DNA of 13,108 nucleotides from CAYMBP01 sp964388745. GTDB lineage: Bacteria > Babelota > Babeliae > Babelales > RVW-14. The DNA lies in the NCBI GenBank assembly GCA_964388745.1, contig CAYMBP010000030.1, forward strand, positions 1 to 13,108, given 5' to 3'. The stretch's first letter is position 1. The number at the start of each line of letters is the position of its first letter. The position numbers and the translations under genes are program-made. Positions 1-5,637 of this stretch are shown in pieces. The notes under the pieces were generated by a model that saw only the letters and a program-made list of their open reading frames with translations, did no database searches and was not told the DNA's origin.

Positions 1-60
1 TTCGCCACCCGCCGACGCTCAGGCTACGGCGTGATGCCTCACCATGACGATCGGTGGTGA
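1..60. repeat. GC-rich structured element, cut by window edge
   Basis: This stretch is clearly richer in G+C than everything after it and has no reading frame I would trust. It contains nested inverted repeats: TCGCCACC (2-9) can pair with GGTGGTGA (53-60) allowing one G-U, and CGCCG (10-14) pairs with CGGCG (27-31) around a 12-nt loop. It lies just after the stop of the minus-strand ATPase gene. It looks like a copy of an intergenic repeat family, but with one copy and a truncated left end this is inference. Confidence 0.4.
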
Positions 61-74
61 CAGGCCACTCAAGG

Positions 75-1223
75 TTAGCACAAATCCTGTACCCCACAAA
101 ACCGAACCCCCTGCACCTCACCACTCATATCGCCTTGATACACAACAGTTCCGGTAGCATCTTCGGCAAGGGCACAAAAACGCTTAAGATCTTTGACAAA
201 ATCCTGATGAAACGTCATTGATGACTTAATTTCAAAAGCATGAATGTGGCCACCCCACTCTGCAACAAGATCAACTTCATGTCCCGTCTTATCCCGCCAA
301 AAATACATGTTTGCAGGAAGCCCTTGGTTAAACCGCCCTTTTAAAAGATCTGCGATCACAAAATTTTCAAATAACGCGCCACGAGCATAATGAATCATGA
401 GCTGTTCATCTTTTTCAATGCCAAGAAGTGAACAGACAAGACCAACATCATAAAAATAAAGCTTAGGCGATTTAATAAGACGTTTATTAAAATTTCGGTG
501 AAAAGGTTGAAGTTGAAAAAGAATATAGCTCGCCTCAAGAACAGTCAGCCATTGCCGTGCTGTTGTATGAGAAATACCAGCATCTTGAGCAAGAGAGGCA
601 AGATTAAAAATCTGGCCAACCCTGCCCGCACATAACTTTAAAAAAGTCTGAAACTTTGCAAGATTTTCAATACTTTTAATTTGACGCACATCTCTTTCAA
701 CATAGGTTTGAAGATAACTCGGAAAGAATTCAAGTGGGTGCATACCCAGCTTATGAAGCGCAGGATAAAATCCTTTAAACATAAGCGAATACGCTCGATT
801 ACTCCAATCAGCTTCACTCAACTTCAACTCCTGCACACTTAAAGGAAGCAATGTCGTCATGCCAACTCTGCCAGAAAGCGACTGCGTAATGTGATTATTA
901 AGCATAAAATTCTGAGAGCCTGTAATGACAAAACGCCCTTTTTGCTCAGAAGAGTCAACAATTTCTTGAAGATAGGAGAAAAGCTCTGGTACGTTTTGCA
1001 CTTCATCAAATAATGCACCATCATGATAAGCCTGTAAAAAAGCACGAGGGTCTTTGCGAGCCCATTCTCGTGTATCAAGATTTTCAAGCGAAACATAAGG
1101 AAGCGTATCGAACATACTACGAGCAAGGGTTGTTTTCCCAGATTGACGAGGTCCAGTAATAGCAATTATAGGGTATAATGAGCGTAGTCGATCAACAAAC
1201 GCCCGAATAGTACGGTCATACAT
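75..1223 (-). CDS. AAA ATPase with C-terminal DUF4143 domain
   Basis: 382 aa, full family length. The N-terminal P-loop domain has Walker A GPRQSGKTT (about residues 24-32), a Walker B-like ALFDEVQ (70-76), a sensor-like FVITGSQNF (98-106) and SLSGRVG (115-121). A winged-helix-like stretch (about 205-240, SLAQDAGISHTTARQWL) follows. The C-terminal DUF4143 part ends in a PD-(D/E)xK-like arrangement, with EVDLV (D318) and FEIKSS (E331, K333). Proteins of this architecture are widespread in bacteria and archaea, often in accessory islands; their cellular role is poorly defined and nuclease activity is inferred only from the fold. The ATG at 1223 is preceded by a weak AGGA about 9 nt upstream. 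The gene follows the HEPN/MNT pair on the same strand after a 74-nt gap, which fits an accessory or defence-like neighbourhood but does not prove shared function. Confidence 0.9.
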   Translation of the reverse strand: MYDRTIRAFVDRLRSLYPIIAITGPRQSGKTTLARSMFDTLPYVSLENLDTREWARKDPRAFLQAYHDGALFDEVQNVPELFSYLQEIVDSSEQKGRFVITGSQNFMLNNHITQSLSGRVGMTTLLPLSVQELKLSEADWSNRAYSLMFKGFYPALHKLGMHPLEFFPSYLQTYVERDVRQIKSIENLAKFQTFLKLCAGRVGQIFNLASLAQDAGISHTTARQWLTVLEASYILFQLQPFHRNFNKRLIKSPKLYFYDVGLVCSLLGIEKDEQLMIHYARGALFENFVIADLLKGRFNQGLPANMYFWRDKTGHEVDLVAEWGGHIHAFEIKSSMTFHQDFVKDLKRFCALAEDATGTVVYQGDMSGEVQGVRFCGVQDLC

Positions 1224-1297
1224 AAGAAACTGTCCTAATTGAAACTTGAAACTTCAAATTGTCCGCTTTCTCAGTAAAGATGACTTTGATATGGAAG

Positions 1298-1747
1298 TCA
1301 AGCTTTTTTGCCATGAGGAGACAAGCGCCCAACAACGGCTGCCAAAATGGTATAATATGACGGAATAAGTTTAAAGAGTTGATCTGCAAGCTCTTCCATA
1401 TACATATGAGAAGTAAGATTTCTATTTTTTATCATTTCAAGAATTTTTTCAGCCTCACTACGGGACATAAGACCTTCAGATGCTGCGTTACTTATTACTT
1501 CTCGAGGAATTGAAATACTTGGAAGACTATTAATTTGTTCAAGGTACTTTTTAAGATATTTCCAAAGAAGATCAATGCAATATTCAAATCGTTGAATAAG
1601 AGAATCTCGATAAATTGCAAATTCACCTTCATCGTAAGCACCTGTTTGCTCTTGTCTTTGTATTAGATTTTCTATCCTTGTAATACTATCTTTTAAACTT
1701 TGCAAAGCTTTATCTAGCTGATTATATTTTTTTTCTAATTTTTCCAT
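1298..1747 (-). CDS. HEPN-domain protein, HI0074/HepT-like (putative toxin of HEPN/MNT pair)
   Basis: 149 aa. It is all-helical in appearance with a coiled-coil-like start (residues 1-35). The family core is YRDSLIQRFEYCIDLLWKYL (46-65), then PREVI (81-85), then RNLTSHMY (109-116). That last motif is an exact RX4HXY (R109, H114, Y116). In characterised HepT toxins Arg and His form the RNase site, and the Tyr is the residue AMPylated by the partner MntA. The start ATG overlaps the end of the MNT gene by 13 nt, and an AAGG lies 6 nt upstream inside that gene, so translational coupling is likely. The order (antitoxin first, HEPN second) and the overlap support a type VII-like toxin-antitoxin pair. 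It could instead be the older 'nucleotidyltransferase substrate-binding' annotation of the HI0073/HI0074 pair; these are the same family. Confidence 0.88.
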   Translation of the reverse strand: MEKLEKKYNQLDKALQSLKDSITRIENLIQRQEQTGAYDEGEFAIYRDSLIQRFEYCIDLLWKYLKKYLEQINSLPSISIPREVISNAASEGLMSRSEAEKILEMIKNRNLTSHMYMEELADQLFKLIPSYYTILAAVVGRLSPHGKKA

Positions 1748-2034
1748 ACAATACCTTGCTTATAGATACTCTCTTTAATCGCTTCCGAAGCATTGTGAAC
1801 ATCAACAATATCTACTTTAAAGGGAATAGTTGTTTCATCAATATCTAACTGCATTGCAATAATTTTTTGATAAGAGATGGCTTGGCCACAATCAATAGCA
1901 ATATCAATATCAGAAGACCGCTCTTGGTCTCCTCGCGCAAAAGAACCAAAAAGGATAATATTACATCCCGGTGCATGTCGATGAATGATGGTTGTCAATT
2001 GATCCTGATAAGACTTTTTAAGTGATTCAATCAT
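1735..2034 (-). CDS. Minimal nucleotidyltransferase (MNT), MntA/HI0073-like antitoxin
   Basis: 99 aa, a single polymerase-beta-fold domain of typical MNT length. It has the GSX10DXD signature: GSFARG (30-35) and SDIDIAID with D42 and D44. The third metal-binding aspartate is D75 in KVDIVD. The full catalytic triad predicts an active AMP transferase, and in characterised pairs such proteins inactivate the HEPN partner by adding AMP to a tyrosine. The downstream HEPN gene overlaps the last 13 nt. The ATG at 2034 lacks a strong Shine-Dalgarno; GGGA lies upstream at a loose distance. The protein is clearly paralogous to the next MNT upstream (both start MI..L, then IILFGS(F/Y)A(R/Q)G). Regulation is unknown; a 19-nt repeat lies about 63-81 nt before the start codon. 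Confidence 0.9.
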   Translation of the reverse strand: MIESLKKSYQDQLTTIIHRHAPGCNIILFGSFARGDQERSSDIDIAIDCGQAISYQKIIAMQLDIDETTIPFKVDIVDVHNASEAIKESIYKQGIVWKN

Positions 2035-2096
2035 TATATTCTACATCCCATTAAAAATAGTCAGCTAAAGAAATAGAGGGACTAGTCTACAAGGCT

Positions 2097-2115
2097 TACA
2101 AAATAGCGCTTTACA
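2097..2115 (-). repeat. 19-nt direct repeat, copy A (before mntA-like gene)
   Basis: On the plus strand this reads TACAAAATAGCGCTTTACA. It matches 2430-2448 at 16 of 19 positions in the same orientation. It overlaps the stop codon of the solo MNT gene and lies upstream of the paired MNT gene. Together the two copies bracket the solo MNT gene as a unit of about 333 bp. It could be a remnant of tandem duplication or a shared upstream regulatory sequence. Confidence 0.5.
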
Positions 2116-2401
2116 AATTTGTCCATGCGATTCCTTCTTTTCGAATTTCTTCCCGTAAACTTTCAGATACTCCATGGTAATCAACAATATGATAAATATT
2201 ACTTGCGGCAAGAATATCTTGCACCTCCATAACATCACGCCGAGGAATGGGCCTGCCAACATCAAGAGCTAAGTCAAGATCTGAACCATGGGTCGCTCGC
2301 CCTTGAGCATATGAACCAAAAAGAATAATTTTTGCATCAGGAACAATAGCATGAATCATACGTATAATTTTTTGCTTTTCTTCATCAGATAGAGGAATCA
2401 T
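2111..2401 (-). CDS. Solo MNT nucleotidyltransferase lacking the third catalytic Asp
   Basis: 96 aa from the ATG at 2401. A longer frame opens at 2425, but only the ATG at 2401 has a Shine-Dalgarno (AAGGA, 6 nt spacer), and the shorter start aligns with the paralogue at 1735-2034. The motifs are GSYAQG (29-34) and SDLDLALD with D41 and D43, i.e. GSX10DXD. Aligned with the paralogue, VDIVDVH becomes YHIVDYH, so the position of the third metal-binding aspartate is His71. No HEPN gene adjoins it: the next gene downstream is the second MNT (76 nt away) and the gene upstream is an unrelated membrane protein. It may be a duplicated MNT that has lost activity, or it may act in a complex with the neighbouring pair. 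The MNT family assignment is firm; the activity is uncertain. Confidence 0.85.
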   Translation of the reverse strand: MIPLSDEEKQKIIRMIHAIVPDAKIILFGSYAQGRATHGSDLDLALDVGRPIPRRDVMEVQDILAASNIYHIVDYHGVSESLREEIRKEGIAWTNL

Positions 2402-2407
2402 ATACCA

Positions 2408-2412
2408 TCCTT
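2408..2412 (-). promoter_or_regulatory. Ribosome binding site that sets the solo MNT start
   Basis: On the minus strand AAGGA is followed by a 6-nt spacer and ATG at 2401. The in-frame ATG at 2425 has no purine-rich sequence at a suitable distance, so the shorter protein is preferred. Confidence 0.6.
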
Positions 2413-2429
2413 GGTTAGTCACCATAGAC

Positions 2430-2448
2430 TACAAAATAGTGCCTTAAA
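2430..2448 (-). repeat. 19-nt direct repeat, copy B (before solo MNT gene)
   Basis: On the plus strand this reads TACAAAATAGTGCCTTAAA, 16/19 identical to copy A at 2097-2115. It lies 29-47 nt upstream of the solo MNT start at 2401, so each MNT gene has one copy on its 5' side. Confidence 0.5.
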
Positions 2449-2491
2449 CACCCCAAGTATATCACACAAACAGGCCACTCACGATAAAAAA

Positions 2492-3271
2492 TTAGGCAGT
2501 ACGCACCTCAAGACAACGTAAAACCCAGGCGATAATCGTTCGCTGCGCAATATCTTCATCACACAGGAAAGAATCATCTCCAGCTTCAGCCCGCGCAACA
2601 AGCTCTTCAATGTGCTCATGAAATTCTTCAGGAATAAACTGTTTGTGCTCCTGCCAGTGATCAATCAGATGAGACAAAATAGCACAAAAAAGATAGTCGG
2701 TATCATTCCAGTAGCGCTTGATCAGACGATACGTAATAAGCGTCACCACCAAAAAGACAACCACTTCCGTCACCCAATAAATATGATCAACAGCATCAAT
2801 CTCACTGCGTCCAACCTCCTGATGAGAAACCGTAGCCGCGGGAAGCGACAATGAACCAATCGAAGCACTAATACCCTGCTGCCCAGCTGAAAGCTGCACG
2901 TTATTAAAAAGCTCAGCTCCACTTTCCAGGCAATTTGAAAGGGGCTCAATCTGGCGCACCTGCTGATCAAAAAGCCGCCAACGATAATTAATTACCGCAG
3001 CCTCACGCCACTGCATCACCCATTCAAGCAACTGAGCACCGCCTGTGGCGCACAGACCACCACTAAATGCAGCTAACACTAAAGCTCCAAATGAGCGCAC
3101 CCGCTTGCCAGAAGGGGAAAATTGAAATGGCTCCGGGTCAAGAACCTTTTCAAAATAGGCATACGGCATGAGCTCTGCCTGAGAAATTTTTTTCTTTTTT
3201 GCGGCAATCCCTACTGGCAAAAAAAATAATAATAGGGAAAAAAATAATTTTTTATTACCCAAAATATCCAT
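2492..3271 (-). CDS. Hypothetical exported/membrane protein, two TM segments after a signal peptide
   Basis: 259 aa, not recognised. Residues 1-24 form a signal-peptide-like start: a positive N-region, a run of L/F, then VGIAA before KKKK. A basic linker with SGKRVRS (54-60) leads to a first membrane segment (about 61-82, rich in A/G/L). A polar stretch of about 80 residues with few charges and many S/Q/A (85-162) follows, then a second clear membrane helix (about 164-184, WVTEVVVFLVVTLITYRLI). The C-terminal 75 residues are soluble, His- and acid-rich (HLIDHWQEHK, EEFHEHIEEL), and end in a hydrophobic helix with a Cys. The ATG at 3271 has GAGG about 6 nt upstream. It is the first gene of the minus-strand accessory block, with 90 nt to the solo MNT start. 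No catalytic motif is visible and no function is assigned. Confidence 0.7.
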   Translation of the reverse strand: MDILGNKKLFFSLLLFFLPVGIAAKKKKISQAELMPYAYFEKVLDPEPFQFSPSGKRVRSFGALVLAAFSGGLCATGGAQLLEWVMQWREAAVINYRWRLFDQQVRQIEPLSNCLESGAELFNNVQLSAGQQGISASIGSLSLPAATVSHQEVGRSEIDAVDHIYWVTEVVVFLVVTLITYRLIKRYWNDTDYLFCAILSHLIDHWQEHKQFIPEEFHEHIEELVARAEAGDDSFLCDEDIAQRTIIAWVLRCLEVRTA

Positions 3272-3304
3272 GGAAAACCTCTTAATCTCTCTTCTGATAG
3301 GCGG

Positions 3305-3332
3305 TTGAACTAAGCAGAGCTCATGGTAAAAT
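3305..3332 (+). promoter_or_regulatory. Putative sigma70-type promoter for a plus-strand RNA
   Basis: TTGAAC (3305-3310) is followed by a 16-nt spacer and TAAAAT (3327-3332). A TG one base before the -10 (3324-3325) makes it an extended -10. It points away from the minus-strand gene at 2492-3271, and transcription would begin near 3339. No credible plus-strand protein gene follows; the next signal is the strong terminator at 3620-3655. Confidence 0.45.
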
Positions 3333-3338
3333 AGAAAT

Positions 3339-3656
3339 ATAAAAAGCTAACGAAAAGTGTACGTGAAATCTGATAAAACTGCAATGTGCCCAACACCAGT
3401 ATTTTTAATACACCCTTACTTTGAATCACTAAAAAGACTGATGAAAGTAACAAGAAAGACTCTCGCTTGGAATACATGCTTGGTCTATCATTCTCTTCAA
3501 GATAGCAAGCAATTTTACCAAATTGAGTACACTTAGCTATTAAACTTTGTTTTTTAAAAAAGCCAAACAGACACCAACCAAAATATCCGTTCTCGGATAA
3601 GAGGAGAAGGGTCAAGATCAAAAAGCGTGCATATTCCTGCACGCTTTTTTTCTTTT
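3339..3656 (+). ncRNA. Candidate noncoding RNA of about 310 nt, unknown class
   Basis: The case rests on layout: a promoter-like sequence just upstream, no convincing ORF, internal hairpins, and a strong intrinsic terminator whose long T-run is on the plus strand. Visible hairpins are 3478-3510 (GCTTG, GT bulge, CTATC, 11-nt loop, GATAGCAAGC; 10 bp), 3584-3599 (TATCCG/CGGATA, 4-nt loop) and the terminal 12-bp stem. I looked for RNase P, tmRNA, 6S and SRP RNA signatures and saw none. A 50-codon plus-strand ORF (3384-3536) has no ribosome binding site. A 110-codon minus-strand ORF (3310-3642) begins with GTG inside the terminator stem. It could instead be an antisense or leader transcript, or decayed coding sequence. 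Confidence 0.3.
3620..3655 (+). terminator. Intrinsic terminator, strongest on plus strand
   Basis: A perfect 12-bp stem (AAAAAGCGTGCA 3620-3631, TGCACGCTTTTT 3638-3649) encloses the 6-nt loop TATTCC. On the plus strand the stem runs into a T-rich tract (seven T, C, five T). On the minus strand only five T, all within the stem, are available. The asymmetry indicates plus-strand use, ending the candidate RNA above. Confidence 0.75.
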
Positions 3657-3707
3657 TATAGCTCCATTCATTTCAGAATGGCAATCTTATTAGCATTAAT
3701 CTATAGC

Positions 3708-3813
3708 TAACATTGGAACAGCTTATTATCTCGAGATTGTCACCCTGGATTCTATCACTTCACTCCAGGATGACCCCAATATTTGTGCAAGCTAAAATGT
3801 TTTTTGCTATAAG
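3708..3813 (+). repeat. Dispersed intergenic repeat, copy 1
   Basis: Its first 40 nt match 6551-6590 at 35 of 40 positions. A middle block (ATTCTATCACTTCRCTCC) and a last block (AATGTT, then TTTGCTATAAG) also recur in the same order in copy 2. The middle block forms a hairpin here: CCTGGA (3744-3749) pairs with TCCAGG (3764-3769). The copies flank the fabG-acpP-fabF unit. This resembles the palindromic intergenic repeats or MITE-like elements of many bacterial genomes; no transposase or target duplication is visible. Confidence 0.65.
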
Positions 3814-3840
3814 CGTACATTACCCTGTTATAGCAAAAAA
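3800..3840. repeat. Perfect 13-bp inverted repeat
   Basis: TTTTTTGCTATAA (3800-3812) and TTATAGCAAAAAA (3828-3840) form a perfect 13-bp stem with a 15-nt loop. The stem is A/T-rich, so it is a weak terminator at best. On the minus strand it lies just beyond the fabF terminator. Its left arm belongs to the dispersed repeat while the right arm has no counterpart in copy 2. Confidence 0.55.
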
Positions 3841-3874
3841 ATTTAAAAGCCATATCAATTTGAAGATTGCCCTC

Positions 3875-3923
3875 AAAAAAAACGTGAGGATCTTTGCCTG
3901 TCAGCTTTTGAGATCCTCACGTT
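3875..3923 (-). terminator. Intrinsic terminator of the fabG-acpP-fabF unit
   Basis: A perfect 13-bp stem (AACGTGAGGATCT 3881-3893 with AGATCCTCACGTT 3911-3923) has a 17-nt loop. On the minus strand it is followed by a run of eight T, two of them shared with the stem. It lies 76 nt after the fabF stop codon. Confidence 0.85.
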
Positions 3924-3998
3924 CATAAAATAATGTTCGTTGAGCGATAACGGTCACGATGAAACTCTAGCGTACGTGGATGGCCCAATCTAGAGTGT

Positions 3999-5282
3999 CT
4001 AACTATACTTCTCATATTTTTGAAGCGCAAGTACCGAGCAACCACCACCAAAGCCAAATGAATTGCTTAATGCAATACGAATACTTGATGAACGTGCATG
4101 ATGAAGCAGACAGTCAAGCTTTACCTCAGGATCTTGTTCATCACAATTGATAGTTGGCAGAACAATATCATAATGCAAACTCAAGGCAGAAAAAACAGTC
4201 TCAACACCACCAGCCCCACCTAATAAATGGCCTGTCATAGACTTGGTGCTACTCACTAACAACTGACTGCGCATTCGGCTCTTCTCCGCATGAGGAAAAA
4301 GGGATTGAATAGCTTTAGCTTCAATACGATCATTCATTAGTGTTCCGGTTCCGTGGGCATTGATGTAATCAACATCTTCAGGAACTAACTCTGCATCATC
4401 AAGAGCTCGACTCATTGCAAGACGAGCACCTACACCATCAGGATGCATTGCAGCCACATGATAGGCATCTGAAGCAGTACCATAACCGACAAGACGGGCA
4501 TAAATTGAGGCCCCTCTTTGACGCGCATGATCTTCACGCTCGAGCACCACAAATCCTGAACCTTCTGCCATAACAAATCCTGAACGATGCTTGTCAAATG
4601 GTCGACTTGCAGCTGTAGGATCACCATTCCAAGAACTAAGCGCACGCATATTATTAAACGCTGCAAGCGAAAGAGGTGTAATACAACTCTCAGAACCACC
4701 AGCAAGCATAACAGGCGCATAGCCATCACGCACAGCCCTAAATGCTAACCCTATTGCATCAGTCCCAGATGAACAAGCAACCGAAAGGCCTGCAACCCCT
4801 CCTTGTAACTGAAATTTTTTGCTCAACCAACCTGCAGCCTGATTACTAATAATACGAGGAATAACAAATGGAGACACCTTGCTTTCTCCATACTTATCTG
4901 CCCGTAAAACAGCATCTGCTATTGATTTTAATCCACCAAATCCAACTCCTGCGTATACCCCAGTACAAGACCTGTCCCAATTATCATAAGAAAGAAGCCC
5001 TGAATTACAAAGCGCCTCACTGCCAGCAATTAAAGCAAGATGCACAAACCGATCCGTCTGACTGATTTCTTTTCTTGTTAGCAAAGCTTCAAGCGCTTGT
5101 TGCTCACCAGAAACTAGCCCAACAGCCGGTGACGAACATCCTTGACGATAATTATTTGGCATTGAAGACAGCCCTGACACTCCCAGACATGCGTTTTCCC
5201 AACTCTCCTTAACGGTAAGGCCAAGCGGGGTAACCATGCCAACACCGGTAATAACAACCGGTGATGAAGCCTGGCGACTCAT
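3999..5282 (-). CDS. fabF: 3-oxoacyl-ACP synthase II (KAS II)
   Basis: 427 aa, close to the usual 410-415 of FabF. It catalyses condensation of malonyl-ACP with acyl-ACP in chain elongation in the cytoplasm. The start VVITGVGMVTPLG (9-21) is typical. The active-site Cys is C170 (SVACSSG), with catalytic histidines H310 (NAHGTGT) and H352 (MTGH) and K347 (SSTKSMTG). The C-terminal gate loop NSFGFGG (407-413) is present, but the residues after it are GC rather than the usual TN/HN. ATG at 5282 follows the acpP stop by 4 nt with no strong Shine-Dalgarno, suggesting coupling to acpP. It is last in the fabG-acpP-fabF unit and ends before an intrinsic terminator. FabB is less likely given the FabF-like N-terminus and its place beside acpP. 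Confidence 0.96.
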   Translation of the reverse strand: MSRQASSPVVITGVGMVTPLGLTVKESWENACLGVSGLSSMPNNYRQGCSSPAVGLVSGEQQALEALLTRKEISQTDRFVHLALIAGSEALCNSGLLSYDNWDRSCTGVYAGVGFGGLKSIADAVLRADKYGESKVSPFVIPRIISNQAAGWLSKKFQLQGGVAGLSVACSSGTDAIGLAFRAVRDGYAPVMLAGGSESCITPLSLAAFNNMRALSSWNGDPTAASRPFDKHRSGFVMAEGSGFVVLEREDHARQRGASIYARLVGYGTASDAYHVAAMHPDGVGARLAMSRALDDAELVPEDVDYINAHGTGTLMNDRIEAKAIQSLFPHAEKSRMRSQLLVSSTKSMTGHLLGGAGGVETVFSALSLHYDIVLPTINCDEQDPEVKLDCLLHHARSSSIRIALSNSFGFGGGCSVLALQKYEKYS

Positions 5283-5286
5283 GCGC

Positions 5287-5535
5287 TTACTTTGTTCTAA
5301 CTGTGTGAATAAGATCTACGGCTTCATTAACCGTCTTAATTTTTTCAGCATCTTCATCTTTAATCTCAATGCCAAAAGTCTCTTCAAAGCTCATGATCAT
5401 TTCAACAATATCAAGAGAGTCCGCACCAAGATCTTTAAATGAACGATCAAGAGTAACGCGAGACGCATCTGTTGATAATTTTTCTGCAATAATAGCAATA
5501 ACTTTTTGTTGGGTATCTTCTTTACTCATTGCCAT
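5287..5535 (-). CDS. acpP: Acyl carrier protein
   Basis: 82 aa, normal size, acidic. The DSL motif (D39, S40, L41) carries the Ser that receives 4'-phosphopantetheine from holo-ACP synthase. Helix II (DSLDIVEMIMSFEETFGIEI) is the standard partner-binding surface. It carries growing acyl chains for FabD, FabG, FabF and PlsX, all encoded in this window. The ATG at 5535 is preferred: AAGGAG lies 8 nt upstream, whereas the alternative ATG two codons later would have a 14-nt spacer. It lies 102 nt after fabG and 4 nt before fabF. The long gap before it could hold an extra promoter, as ACP is needed in excess, but no convincing -35/-10 pair was found. Confidence 0.97.
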   Translation of the reverse strand: MAMSKEDTQQKVIAIIAEKLSTDASRVTLDRSFKDLGADSLDIVEMIMSFEETFGIEIKDEDAEKIKTVNEAVDLIHTVRTK

Positions 5536-5549
5536 GGAGTATGCTCCTT
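5536..5549 (-). promoter_or_regulatory. acpP ribosome binding site within a small inverted repeat
   Basis: On the minus strand AAGGAG is followed by an 8-nt spacer and ATG. The core GGAG can pair with CTCC directly before the start codon (4-bp stem, 4-nt loop CATA). Such a short stem may be only marginally stable, so a regulatory effect is speculation. Confidence 0.45.
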
Positions 5550-5637
5550 ACAAAATAAAGATAATAATTTTCATTTTTAACGGTACAATCATGCCCTTAG
5601 GATACCGAATTTTATAAAAAAAACTATCGCCTATCCA

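Larger units (their letters stand above)
3656..3998. other. Gene-free, hairpin-dense interval downstream of fabF
   Basis: I see no supportable protein gene here. The interval holds five inverted repeats in succession: 3664-3681 (CCATTC/GAATGG), 3740-3773 (in the dispersed repeat), 3800-3840 (13-bp perfect stem), 3881-3923 (fabF terminator) and 3964-3996 (ACTCTAG/CTAGAGT, 19-nt loop, in the fabF 3' untranslated region). No tRNA-like cloverleaf was seen. Confidence 0.55.

Noticed and set aside
1281..1300. Possible small hairpin TGACTT/AAGTCA at the end of the HEPN gene
   Set aside because: It has a 6-bp, A/T-rich stem with no good T-run on the minus strand, so it is not supportable as a terminator.
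62..2481. 11-nt match CAGGCCACTCA at 61-71 and 2471-2481
   Set aside because: Matches of this length are expected by chance in a 13-kb window, and the flanks do not match.
3384..3536. 50-codon plus-strand ORF inside the candidate RNA
   Set aside because: There is no ribosome binding site before the ATG and no recognisable sequence; the length is within chance.
3310..3642. 110-codon minus-strand ORF of hydrophobic, Phe/Leu-rich residues upstream of the membrane-protein gene
   Set aside because: Its GTG start lies inside the stem of the intrinsic terminator, it has no Shine-Dalgarno, and its composition is what A-rich DNA gives in antisense. Its length is somewhat surprising for noncoding DNA, so it remains a weak alternative to the RNA reading.
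3713..3928. 71-codon plus-strand ORF
   Set aside because: It is made of the dispersed repeat, the 13-bp inverted repeat and the fabF terminator, with no ribosome binding site.
4430..4729. 99-codon minus-strand ORF inside fabF in another frame
   Set aside because: It is a shadow of fabF, with composition typical of a shifted frame; fabF itself has all catalytic motifs.
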